The position numbers and the translations under genes are program-made. From positions 48,921,880 to 48,985,879 of the forward strand of contig CP141132.1 in assembly GCA_035236585.1 (NCBI GenBank): a stretch of DNA of 64,000 bases, written 5' to 3'. Below, piece after piece: positions 50,613 through 61,020 of the stretch. Numbering within the stretch: the stretch's first letter is position 1; the number at the start of each line of letters is the position of its first letter. Under the pieces are notes generated by a model. It was not told where the DNA came from. It was given only the letters and a program-made list of their open reading frames with translations, and did not search any database. Source of the stretch: Warburgia ugandensis (lineage: Eukaryota; Streptophyta; Magnoliopsida; Canellales; Canellaceae).

Positions 50613-50621
50613 TAGGTAAGA
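50613..50621 (+). promoter_or_regulatory. Donor-like splice site in LTR G
   Basis: TAG/GTAAGA about 560 bp into the LTR, with a second weaker TAGGTGAGG at about 50591. The position is comparable to LTRs A-F. Confidence 0.35.
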
Positions 50622-51534
50622 TAGCTACTAATATTCTCCCATTTACCTCATATTGCAATTTGAGTATAATTTACACCATAAATGATAAAATCCCTAGAAA
50701 TTTCATGGATTATTGAATACAATTAGGTCGTTGATGATAGATCTAGCATCCTATGATGTCTAATTTCTAGATATAGTCATTGAAACCTAGATCTAATGGT
50801 TAACTAAGCAATTGAGTGTATGTGAACTATCAGGTTATTATTAGATATATAGACATTTGTCCTATAAGTTACTATCTTCATGCTATAAAACATGATACAA
50901 TGGTTGGGTTGACTAGAAATTTGAAGTTTAAACATGTATGACCATCAAAAGAGCATGAACCCTAAATACGACCACCCAAGATTGAATCTGGTCATGGAAC
51001 AAGAGTTTATGGGCACTAATCTATGAATGTAACTTGTAATCATGCGGGTTAGTAACTCCTAGTGTTAAAAAGAGATGTGGACAATTAAGCAATGACCAAT
51101 GGCATATATTTGGTAATTCAATAACCATTGCTCATTAGATTAACAATCAATAGTTAATGGAACATGATTAGTATCATGGATGACTATGATCGCATTGCCT
51201 TGTGCCAATCAGTTCCATGGAATAACATATAGAAAATGTGTACTTATGTTGTTATAGAGGTATGACTGATCATGAGTGTTTGCACAAATTATGTAGTTAT
51301 TCGCACCAGAGAACTAGAAAAGCTCGATTAGAGGAAGGTGGAAAGTGCTATGTTTTTTAGTATATTTCAATTTTGATTTTTATGATGAATTTCATTAGAT
51401 ATGTGATCAATGATGTAAATATGCATGACGTGTTTTGAAAAATAATTAAAACATTCATGCAAAAGTGCAAGTTATTTATTGTGAGCCTAGTAAGAAATTT
51501 TTATGACTATGAATCATAAATACAATTAAAATTG

Positions 51535-52035
51535 GAACTTATAAGAGTTGGTCCTAGCCTGTGTATAGAATATGATATATTAATATGATTAAAATTAGGT
51601 GACTTGTAAGAGTTGGTCCTGGGCCATCTAAAAACTATGATCTATGTAATCACAAATATGGTTAAAATCAAACAACCCTTGAGAGTTGATCCTAGCCCAT
51701 GTACATACTATGTTATATTGATATACTAGAATTTGGCAACTCACGAGAGTTGGTTTGCGCTGGTATAGTCTATTTTCTATTGATATTGTTAAAATCAAAT
51801 GACTTGCAAGAGTTACTCTTGGACCATCTAAAAACGTCTATGTGATCACATAATGGTACGAGAGTTGGTATTGTTCCATGTACAGCCTATGTTCAATTGA
51901 TATGGTCAAAATCAAGTGACTCATATGAGTAGGTCCTAGCCATTTAAAGAATGTGATCTGTGGGATTCAAAAGTGTGATAAAAAAATCAAGCAACTTATG
52001 AGAGTTAGTTCGTCTCATCTGTGGATTGTGTTTTG
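51535..52035 (+). repeat. Degenerate tandem array in LTR G
   Basis: The phrase AAGAGTTGGTCCTAGCC recurs about eight times in altered form, alternating with GATATGGTTAAAATCAA-like text, with a spacing of roughly 60-80 bp. Neighbouring units differ by many substitutions, so the array is old or under little constraint. Confidence 0.85.
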
Positions 52036-52870
52036 TTGTGACTCATAGTAAAATGCCTCTATACTAAGATTCGAGGAGGCTATGTATATGTATACATGTA
52101 ATAGTTGATATTTCTCTCATGTTTTAGCATGTTTGATTATCATATTGGAAATGAAATTTGACATATATATCCATGTATTATGATTCAAGTAAAATGCACT
52201 GACCTGGCTATAGTGGGATTTTTATTTATTACCAGCATGCATAAACTAAGTCCTAGATGGGATATTGTTATATGAACTTGCATCATGAATTCATCAGGTT
52301 GTGAATGCCATATGTCATTGTAAATTAAATTATTGACAGTTATAATTTTTCTTGATATAACATGTAATTGTTATACATAGAAAACTATGATTTTATTTAT
52401 ATACAAGCACAAGGTTGCTAAGATATTGTATTTGTTTACAATATCTTAGATCAAAGGAATCTAAATTTATAGGAGTCACTGTTCATGTACCATGAAGAGT
52501 AAAAAAGATTTTGGAAGAAAAACCAAGTTATTGATTGAGTTACAAATGTAGTACTCGATAAGAGAGAGACTATATTGTACTATGACCATGCATGGACATA
52601 TAAGTATTTTGATAACTTATGTGATTGTGTTTGTAATTGGAAGTCCTATGTGATGAAGTCAACATCTTGTGTTAATATACTATTTTTTAAATTTAAATGA
52701 TATAAAAAATTGTGTTTATCAAGTGATCACATCACATGCGTTAAATGCGTAAGGTAAAAAAAAAATAGAGACTTTGCCAAAATTTTAGTAAAAATGATCA
52801 TCTTATTTTTACCATACAATCCATGTTTTCTAAATGAAATGATGCTCAGGTGTTTAGAAGATATCTTCAA

Positions 52871-52871
<1 letters not shown>

Positions 52872-52902
<31 letters not shown>
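52872..52902. repeat. (TG)n microsatellite
   Basis: About 15 uninterrupted TG units inside LTR G, shortly before its 3' end. Confidence 0.97.
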
Positions 52903-52904
<2 letters not shown>

Positions 52905-52995
52905 CTGCCATTTGTTTTCAATAGGAAATTTAAGTAGAGACCTCACATTTCAAAAGGAATTTAGAAAAAGTTATTTAAAAATCTGGGTAACCACA

Positions 52996-53140
52996 ATCGA
53001 TGAGGTTATGTATCAATTATAGGATTTTGAATGGTGTGACCATCAAGAATGAGTATCCTTTAACCTGCATTGATGATCTATTGGCTAGCTTTAGGCAACT
53101 AGAGTATTCTCCAAGATAGATTCATGTTAAGGTATTTTTC
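52996..53140 (+). pseudogene. Chromovirus reverse-transcriptase fragment, downstream part
   Basis: Continues the fragment at 49860-50055 after [23 protein letters not shown], then IDDLL, then, after a frameshift, VFSKID. This is the segment of Ty3/gypsy reverse transcriptase just before the first catalytic aspartate region. The match ends near 53140, and the YVDD box is not present. Confidence 0.83.
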
Positions 53141-53649
53141 ATAAAGATCACTAATTATAGTTATTTCCACATTTTACAAGATTAGGTACAATTGTAAAAA
53201 GGGTATTTTTGACATTCCAAACCCTAAAAGATGGATAATCTAGAATTTGAGCATCAATATGAGATCACTTACCAAATTTATGTTGCTTAGAATTTCAGAA
53301 TGCAGAACAAGTGTCATTACCATCTTTAGCACATTCAAAAATTCTAAACCATTGCCAAACCTTATCCATGTAAAAGAGGTTGCATAATGTAGCAGAACTT
53401 CCTTGTATGCATGCATGCATTCCATCACCTTTGGGAAGCTTCTAAGTGATTCTTAATAGTCACATGCGTCGAAGGAAGCTAGCATGTGAAGTACACTCAA
53501 GCCAGGGCCTGTTAGAGACTAAAAGCCCTAACTTTCTCTCTCTAGACTTTAGAATGGGTGTGTATCATGAATTCTTCCATGAAAAGGTGGTGTAACCCCT
53601 TAAATTCATGTGGAATACATGAAGGACTGAGTATGATTGGTAGATAAAA
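53141..53649. other. Non-coding spacer
   Basis: No recognised element. It is AT-rich, with a GCATGCATGC run near 53407. Confidence 0.4.
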
Positions 53650-54780
53650 ATATAGAGGTGAGGAGAGAGATAAAAAAGGGAAAATCTATGGTCAGTTTTC
53701 ATCTAGAAATTTCAAAAAAGAGTGACTAAGATTATTCCACACCCAAGACCATCCTAAAGCATACAATGAGAATCTACTTGACTTAGGATTGACCAATGGG
53801 AAGAACCATGCAAGAGAGTGGACTAATCCATTATTGGTGGAGAAAATTTTAGTGGGCAAACCACCTTGTTCAAGGAGAAGAAAAACATATTCTCCTACGA
53901 TAAAAATGTGTTTTCCTCTTGAATGTGATTGGTTGGAGCTAAAAATGATGGGATGAGGAGAAAATAAAGGAGGAAAATGAAGTTGGATAAGAAAATCTCT
54001 ATGGAATCGTAGCCATCCACCTTAGGGCATGTTGATCCGACTGATGAGAAGAAAACAAGCTTTAAATTCTATCCTATTGATGGAAGATTTCAAGGGAATC
54101 TCAACCATCCATCCTAGGGCTCAAGCATGATATAATGGATGAGAGAAAGAGAGAAAAATAAGAAACCCTAGCCACCTTACTCCTATTGAAAAATCAAATC
54201 AAAGTCCTAAGTAAGAAAGATATCCACCATTCATTTCAATCCAATGGCTTGCATTCATCTCAGATTGATGAAATCCAACACAATCAAGAAGTCGTTCCAC
54301 ACTTACTACCTATTTTTCATCTCATTGCCACTTATTTTTCTAAATTTTGTCCCTTTCTTTCTATTCTCTTTCCTCCCCTAACCCATCCTTCTTCCCATTT
54401 TTCCATTCCATTCCTTTCTACCTTATCCTCTTCCTTCTCAATTAAATTTATATTCCCATGAATTCCATGCCTCCCTCATCTTTCTAACCTATTTTTTGTA
54501 CTTAAATCCCCATTATCTATCCTTCCTTTAAAACACATGATCTCCACCTTCCATTTCCTAGGGCTACCACTCTAAAACTTTAAATATAAGGGATTATTAA
54601 TTCCATTCTCCACTTCTCCATTCACCTGCTCCATAGCTTCAAAGAGAGAAATAAAAAGGGGAGAGACCAGACAAATTGATAAAATATAAGTTGAGAACAT
54701 CTTGAAGGGAGAAACAACAAAGGAGAAGAGAAGAGGTAAGAAAAAGGCTTGCTATTTTTCCTTCATCATACTTCTTTTAT
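53650..54780 (+). repeat. Dispersed repeat R2 (inverted copy of R1)
   Basis: It matches the reverse complement of 32640-33880. It has a TTTAAATATAAGGGATTAT box near 54580, a purine-rich leader, and a donor-like GAG/GTAAGA at 54735/54736. The match to R1 continues right up to the start of LTR E at 54781, where R1 goes on uninterrupted. LTR E therefore inserted into this repeat. It is probably part of an LTR of another family. The 91-codon open frame at 54186-54461 lies in low-complexity pyrimidine-rich DNA. Confidence 0.75.
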
Positions 54781-56322
54781 TGTGACGACCTGGGTTTTTC
54801 CATGCATTTTTAAATGCATGATCTAAATTCCTAAGGTGGGATGCATCCCTATTTGAAAACCATTTTATGAAAACTATGCAATGCAGCGGAAAATCTTTAC
54901 TTTTAAACTCATTTTGAAAACCCCGAGTGTCATTTGCTTTCACAATAACCAAAGTAGTTTTTGAAAAACTTCAGAAATCATAAATGTTTTCCCAGGTCTA
55001 TCCAGTCACAGCTCACAGCCCAACTGTAATTAAATACAAATACATGTCCAAAGGGTAGAGTGTTTACTTACATGTATAATTGTCTCCTTTTGATTTTTCT
55101 TGCTCGTAGCACTAACATTTTCTAAGGCATCTTCTACTCGTGAATGGAGCTATCCTAAAAAATGTTAAGGATTGGGTGAGTATACACTATACTCAGTAGG
55201 AGTCTATCACTACTAGTTTGACAATGCATGCTATGTTTAAAATCATACGCTCCTTAAAACATGTGCATGTTTGAACACTCATGTTCAATATTGATATTAA
55301 AAACCATTGTCAAACGGGAATACTAATGACTTAAAGAATCACATAATCCAAGTCGAAAGTATCATATATATCATAAGCATAATAATATGCATAAGATGCT
55401 CAACTGAATCCAACTCATGGATATATGGTATGGTCGACCAATCTCCTATCATGCCATATGCATAATGCAAGTAAATCCTCAAACCATAGGGCCCACTATG
55501 CCCATGAATTTGCTGCTGTGTCGTCCCCGGGTACCTGAGGACACTCGGTCATAGCCTCCACAGGGCATATGACACATCGACCCAGTGCCGTGACACCAGT
55601 GGTAGCCCCCTGTACCACATGCAGTCGACGTAGGGACATGCCCTTTCTGGGCGTGGTACCCATTCCACCTAATAGTGGTACAGGCTGGGAGGGCACCCAA
55701 ACCTCTCAGCATAGTGCCCACGAGCTTACTAGCCTAAATTATATATGATCAAACAAGCAAAAACCTCTCTTTTCAAAACCTGTCCTCTTTGGGTCCCTCA
55801 CAACTGCCTACCCAGCGTCTTTTGGGCACTCCAATGTCTTTTGGTAACCCTCAAGGACATGCAATTTTTCAAAACTCAATAATCACAAATCATGCAATTT
55901 ATGCAATTGTTTGCAAAGCATGTCTATGCATAATGTATTTATCATATGCATGCTGAATAAAATTAAGTCATGCTAAACAAGTCATATAACTTATACTTAA
56001 AACATGCATTCAAAACAATCATGGCTCTTTTTAAAAATCTAGTAGCAATAGAGCACGTACCTCGAAGTCTCCTAGAGTCGCGTCCTTCATCACTCAACCC
56101 TACCCTGGGTCTCATTTATAAACTCCTGGATATGAATGGATACAAGGAGTCCTTATCAATTTCAATCTATTTAGACATTAGATTGCTAGATCTGCCTATT
56201 AGGGTCCATGGTCCTTGCCTAATTCATTGTCAGGCTCGATCCTATGATATGGATCTACTATTCAATAGTTAAACTCTGTAAATTGTCCTCTATTCCTAAC
56301 TTCATAGTCTCATTAGGTCCAC

Positions 56323-56626
56323 GTGTCCCAGTTCCCAGGACACCCGTGCATCCTAGTTGAACCGCGATTACCTCACATGCGTGCGTACCCAAAGGCTGTG
56401 CCAGGGACCTCGTTCTGCATGCGCACATGTTTGGTCAAGCGACGTGCTATGACTCACCTTTGGTATAGCATGGTGTGTCTCAGCTCCCAGGGCACCCCGT
56501 GCATCCCGGTCGAGCCAGGACCCGTGCCTCATGTCGCGTGCGCAGCCAAAGGCCGCACTAGGGAGAGTGTACGCACTGTCGTACGCCGGGAACCCATCCC
56601 ATGGACCTTGTCCCAAGCACACATGA
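56323..56626 (-). repeat. 152-bp GC-rich tandem duplication in LTR E
   Basis: Two adjacent units (56323-56474 and 56475-56626) share GTGTCYCAGYTCCCAGG, CACCCCGTGCATCC-type text and CCAAAGGCYG. They differ by many changes, including C/T differences at CpG sites. The open frames of 115 codons (+) and 87 codons (-) across them are by-products of GC content. Confidence 0.8.
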
Positions 56627-56775
56627 AGCATGGCGTCCTTAGGACGCCTTGTTCGTACACAGCAGACTAGAACCGGCTACGTTGTTCTCCGGCTGGAAAG
56701 ACCGATTGGGAAAAGACCAAATCCGACATGGATCTGGCCTGGGGGAAGCAAACCAGAGAGAAAGGGAAAGAGGGG

Positions 56776-56784
56776 CTTACCTGG
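56776..56784 (-). promoter_or_regulatory. Donor-like splice site in LTR E
   Basis: CAG/GTAAG on the minus strand, a full consensus donor 254 bp downstream of the TATA box. Confidence 0.5.
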
Positions 56785-57026
56785 GTAGCCGGGGATGCCC
56801 TCCTTCGGGCGGTGCGGCTCCCTCTTTCTGCTTGAAAACCTTATCTTGCCGGAACTCGTGAAGAAGGAAAAACCCCAATGTCAAGACCGAAAAAGAGAAG
56901 AGAGGGGAATGGGGAGACAGGAATGGCCAGCCTGACTTGGGCTTGGTAGTTGCCGAAAATCGCAAAGAAACTGGGTTTCCAATTTTTGTCAGAAACCCCA
57001 GTCCCAAATGATCGGAAAATTGTGAG

Positions 57027-57034
57027 TATTTATA
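57027..57034 (-). promoter_or_regulatory. TATA box of LTR E
   Basis: TATAAATA on the minus strand, in CTCTATAAATACTCAC. A 76-codon open frame starts 28 bp downstream (57007-56777) and runs across the donor-like site. It may be a leader frame, but no homologue is known to me. Confidence 0.6.
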
Positions 57035-57423
57035 GAGAGAAGAAGGAGGTGCCCCTTAATGGTAGCGCCGCCATTTCCCCTGGTGTTTTCTGAAAAAATC
57101 GGGAGAAGAGGGTTTCTGGAGAAATTGGGAGGAGGAAGATGACAGGGGGTGCCATTATCAAAACGGCCCCCTACGTTTTTGTTCTTTTTCGTTTTTAATT
57201 TAAATTATAGAAATGCCCCTAATCTTTAAACGACCATAACTTCTTCATACGAACTCCTTTTTTGGCGTTCTTTGAGGCGTTGGATTCCATTTTTCGAGTA
57301 GAATCTAATGGTACCAAGTTTTTTTACAAATTGCTTCGTTTAATATTTTAAATAAAGTAAAACATTCAACATAGTTCATGTCCAATTTTTGTTAAAAATA
57401 GCGTAAATTGCTCGGGCATTACA

Positions 57424-58512
57424 TTATTACCCTCTAAAAGAATTTCGTCCTCAAAATTCCATAAATTATCATCTTCAAGGTATTTTGTCTCTTAGATAAC
57501 TTCTTGGTGAATGCATTCTCCCCTTAGGAATCAAATCTAGGTTCAACCTCAATTTATCAGTTTTATTGTTCCTTCTACAAGGTCTTACCTATAAGGGCCG
57601 CTTTCGTTGTGTACTCTGATGCATACTCCCATACATGCCAGTTTAACAATACCGCTTTCTGGCTGTAATTCATCTATCTCGAAATCCTTAGATGCCTATA
57701 CTTTTCTCATCATGCATAGGATAGTCTCCTTGTAGGATCATGCTTCTTTATTCATGTATAAATTACTCCATACTTCTTTGAGATCATATGATCTTATTTC
57801 TCCTATTTCATTTTGAATATCATAGGATAATCCCTTTTTCTTCTTGTCTTTCATCTAGTGATCTCTTCATCATCCACATCTCCTTCTAATGGTTGGTTAT
57901 ATGTCATTAGTAAGGGTCCAAAAAAGTTACCTTCTTTCTATTGTGTCTAACTTTGCTTCTTATCTTTTATATTTGTCCCCAAGATACTTCAATAACTGAC
58001 ATGGTATCATGTGCTCTACAGCCAAGCACTTGATTAACTTCGAATTTCAACTGTCTGTCATTTTCCATATGTGACTTGATTCCCTGACCAAAGTTACATT
58101 CAAAATAAAATCATGAAAGCCAATTAGTAGCATCTTCCATCGAGGACCTTATCATATACTGAAAGTAAAATGTCCTAATTCTATATCTAGTTTCTTAATT
58201 ATTGAATTTATTAAACGCTTTTCTCTGTGAAGATTTTATCTAAACTCATGTCAAATGTGAATGGTCAATTCATCATCATGGGTCAAATGGTCTTGTCCAG
58301 AGGCCTATCTTACTATTCACATCAATTTGTCATTAGGATTTTCAATAATGTTCCCATTTATGCAAAGCAAAAAGCCTCTTATTCATAACCGAGTGCCCTT
58401 ACTAGGTCATGGTTGAATCCTTTGTCATTGTCCTCTTTGTCCTTTCTTTTCTTGATGGTTTTCTTCATAACCTTTCAGTCCAAAAGTTCTATACTCAATC
58501 TAGTAGGGTTAG
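57424..58512 (-). other. Short interior between LTRs E and E2
   Basis: About 1.09 kb without gag or pol frames. The left edge has the GAGGACGAAATT block and a weak polypurine tract (AGAGGGTAATAA). The right edge next to E2 has no initiator-Met-tRNA primer binding site, so the 5' part of the interior has been lost or E and E2 were brought together by deletion. Confidence 0.6.
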
Positions 58513-59290
58513 TGTCATGACCCGGGTTTTTATATGATGCAATTTTGATAAAAAGGCGAGATCTCTTTGTTTTATAAGTATGAGATGCATGAAAATATTT
58601 TTCGTTTGGAAAACAACCTTTCATAAAAACCCCAAGTGTGAAGACACATTCTCCAATAATTTAGCCATGGCAAAGTTTAAAATCAATTTTGCTCCCAAGA
58701 AAGTGTTAGTCACAGCCCCAGCTATTAGAGAGTAACTACAATCAAGTAACATTGAAAGATAAGATAGGGGTTTACTTACTTGTACTTAGCCTGTGTCTCC
58801 TAGTACAAATGTCCCTTGCCCTTAAGTATTTACTTTGTATCTAAAAAATGTTGAGGATTGGGTGAGTATATAATATATTCAGTAGGGCCTATCACTACTA
58901 GTTTTATAAATGCATGAGATGTTTCAAAATCATATGCTCATTCAAAACATGCGTATGTTTGAATACTCGAGTTCAATATCAGTATAAGAATCCATAATCA
59001 ACTGAAATTCAAAAAATGCATATGTTTGAATACTCAAGTTCAATATCAGTATAAGAATCCATAATCAACTGAAACTCGCATAACTTAAAAGATCACATAA
59101 TCCAAAACTGAAAGTATCATATATATATATATGATGACATCATGACATGCAATAGATGCTTCATGGAGTCCAACTCATGGACCTCTAGTATGGTATGGTC
59201 GACCAACCTCATATCATGCTATATGAAATGCTATATGAAATGCACATCAAACCATAGGGTCCACTATGCCCACAACCTCCTCGCCGTGTG

Positions 59291-59310
59291 GTCCTCGGGT
59301 ACCTGAGGAC
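59291..59310. other. Imperfect 20-bp palindrome in LTR E2
   Basis: GTCCTCGGGTACCTGAGGAC is nearly self-complementary, with one mismatched pair. A similar CCCGGGTACCTGAGGAC lies in LTR E near 55524-55541. It is part of the conserved GC-richer block toward the LTR 3' end. Confidence 0.6.
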
Positions 59311-59486
59311 ACTTGGTCATAGCCTCCACGGGGCCTATGACACGTCTTTGTCGTAAATCATGCAATTCATGAAATCGGTTGCAAAACATGCATGAAATGC
59401 ATAAAATCTGCTCACACTAGTATTGCATTCAAAGTCATAACCCTGCCTAGAAGCCTGACAACTTAGAAGCCTTGTCAGCTCTCTCT

Positions 59487-59542
59487 GGCCCGCCCTCATC
59501 GGCCCGCCCTCGTCGGCTTGCCCTCATCAGCCCGCCCTCATC
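59487..59542 (-). repeat. 14-bp minisatellite (GGCCCGCCCTCATC), four units
   Basis: Four consecutive 14-bp units at 59487, 59501, 59515 and 59529 differ at one to three positions. LTR H has a single related copy on its sense strand (5082-5097), so the array expanded in the E2 lineage. Confidence 0.92.
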
Positions 59543-59919
59543 GGTCAAGGCTACACTTATCATGCAACCTATGCATGTAGCACATGTCTTGGCAATACAT
59601 GCACAATGTATTTTTCAAAACCTGTCCTCTTTGGGTCCCTCACAATTTCTTAGCCCTCGGCACTCTAGCGTCTTTTGGCAACCCTCAAGGACATGCAATC
59701 TTTGCAAGTACTTAAATCATGCAATGTATGCACTTGTTTGCAACACATATATGTGCATAATGTATATGCTGTCATTTCAAAACATGGCTATGTACAAAGC
59801 ATTTAACATGCATGCTGAATTAATTCATGCAAATCACATGCAAATCAAGTCATATATCTAAAACATATGTTCTCAAATAACAATAGTTCTTTTAAAAGAA
59901 TCTAATAGTGATAGAGCAC

Positions 59920-59927
59920 CTACCTGA
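59920..59927 (-). promoter_or_regulatory. Donor-like splice site in LTR E2
   Basis: CAG/GTAGGT on the minus strand, within GTCAGGTAGGTGCTC. LTR E has GAG/GTACGT at the matching place (about 56060). Confidence 0.35.
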
Positions 59928-60052
59928 CTAGGTCGCGTTAACCCTCTTGTCCTCGTACGCTCCTGAACATGGTTTGGGGACTCAAGGTTAGTTTAACCTA
60001 TCTTTGATGGGTTTAGAGCAGTTGGGTCTTATGCATTAGGCATTAGGGGTCC

Positions 60053-60057
60053 ATCCC
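60053..60057. other. Putative left target-site duplication of LTR F (ATCCC)
   Basis: The five bases before the TG start of LTR F. The partner copy lies outside the window, so this is untested. Confidence 0.4.
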
Positions 60058-60642
60058 TGTAATGACCCTGAATTTTTGTAACTTATTAAGGCAAATTAAT
60101 AAAGTTTGAATTTTTAGAAATTCTGGGCTGGAATATTAGGTTATTGAAAATTTTCTTTTTATGAAAATTATATCATGAATTAAAACATATATATTATGGA
60201 TGTACTTGGAAAACTGATCGAAACAACATTAAGTACGTTCAATTCTGAGTTAAAATGAACATTCCTTAATTTTCTCCATTTAGGGGCAAAATGGTAATTT
60301 TACCAATATTCCATATCTAAGAAATAAGACCTCAATATTCATGAAGTACTTAGAAATACGATTCCAACGCCACTAAGTACGCTCAATTCCGAGTTCGGAC
60401 AAATAATGCCTATTTTTCTCCAATTTTAGAGTTATAAGGGCGAAAACGTCTTTTTACAACAAAGTGGGGCCCACAAAGTGGGCCAACGTTCTAGAAGCAA
60501 CAATAATTGCTCAGTGCATTATTGCTGGTAGTGGAGATTGTAGTGGAGATTGTAGTGGAGAATGGAGAATGCACTTGTAATAAAAAAATCTAAAGTAATA
60601 AAATATCTTATTAAAAGAAATGATAAAAAATTCAAAATTGGC

Positions 60643-60650
60643 TATAAATA
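60643..60650 (+). promoter_or_regulatory. TATA box of LTR F
   Basis: TATAAATA in GGCTATAAATATGTCCC, identical to LTR B. Confidence 0.6.
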
Positions 60651-61011
60651 TGTCCCAAAATTTTCCAAAAATTTTCACAACCTTAACCACGAAATTTCCA
60701 AATCTTCCTTGGAGTTTCAGCCCCAAATTCTCATTCATCCCTCCCCAATCTCTATTTTTCTTATTTCTCTCTCCTCTTTCTAAGTGGAACAAGAGACCTA
60801 AATTCAATTAGGCACTCCGTTCTAGGAAGAATCTGATCAATTCCACCGTCCATAACCTCCTACACTACATTATATACAAAAGCCCCAAATCAATTTCAAG
60901 ATCCAACGGTTCCAACAACAGAAAACTACAAAAAGGTAGACAATCGGGCTATATTATCATCAACCGGTAATTCTCTCAAATTGAGCATCAAATATATGTT
61001 TTTTCTCCAAT

Positions 61012-61020
61012 CAGGTAGGT
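61012..61020 (+). promoter_or_regulatory. Donor-like splice site in LTR F
   Basis: CAG/GTAGGT, 372 bp after the TATA box, as in LTR B. Confidence 0.45.

Larger units (their letters stand above)
50056..52995 (+). mobile_element. Solo LTR G, Ty3/gypsy type
   Basis: A 2,940-bp LTR starts TGTAACAAACC and ends TGGGTAACCACA. A near-perfect TSD flanks it (ATTGA/ATCGA). It is inserted in a reverse-transcriptase gene, and the two halves of that gene meet in the same reading frame when the LTR and one TSD copy are left out. It holds a donor-like TAG/GTAAGA at 50615/50616, a degenerate tandem array at 51535-52035 and a (TG)n tract at 52872-52902. It is a different family from A-D but has the same end style. 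Confidence 0.92.
54781..57423 (-). mobile_element. LTR E (3' LTR of a shortened Tekay-like element)
   Basis: A 2,643-bp LTR on the minus strand, from TGTAATGCCCGAGC (57423) to CAGGTCGTCACA (54781). Right of it, 57424-57470 reads on the minus strand as GAGGACGAAATTCTTTTAGAGGG, the Tekay/Del block before the 3' LTR, so E is a 3' LTR. It has a TATA box (57027-57034), a strong donor-like CAG/GTAAG (56781/56780), and a GC-rich 152-bp tandem duplication (56323-56626). It is inserted in repeat R2. The expected TSD partner is lost beyond E2. Confidence 0.87.
58513..60057 (-). mobile_element. LTR E2, truncated by insertion of LTR F
   Basis: Minus-strand LTR ending GGGTCATGACA at 58513 (left). It follows LTR E through several blocks: AATGTTRAGGATTGGGTGAGTAT, TCCAACTCATGGA, GGTACCTGAGGACAC, and GATAGAGCACCTACCTG. 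It stops at 60057 where LTR F begins, at a point matching about 56210 of E. The TSD of F on this side is ATCCC (60053-60057). The rest of E2 should lie beyond F, outside the window. Confidence 0.82.

Noticed and set aside
56323..56670. 115-codon plus-strand frame in LTR E
   Set aside because: Lies on the GC-rich tandem duplication and is overlapped by a minus-strand frame. Base composition explains it.
54781..57423. LTR E as a clean solo LTR
   Set aside because: The flanking 5-mers (TTTAT and TTATT) do not match in register, and the right flank carries the Tekay 3' interior block, so it is a 3' LTR.
59472..59861. 129-codon plus-strand frame, the longest in the window
   Set aside because: It begins in the 14-bp minisatellite and is antisense within LTR E2. 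No family resemblance and no counterpart in LTR E.
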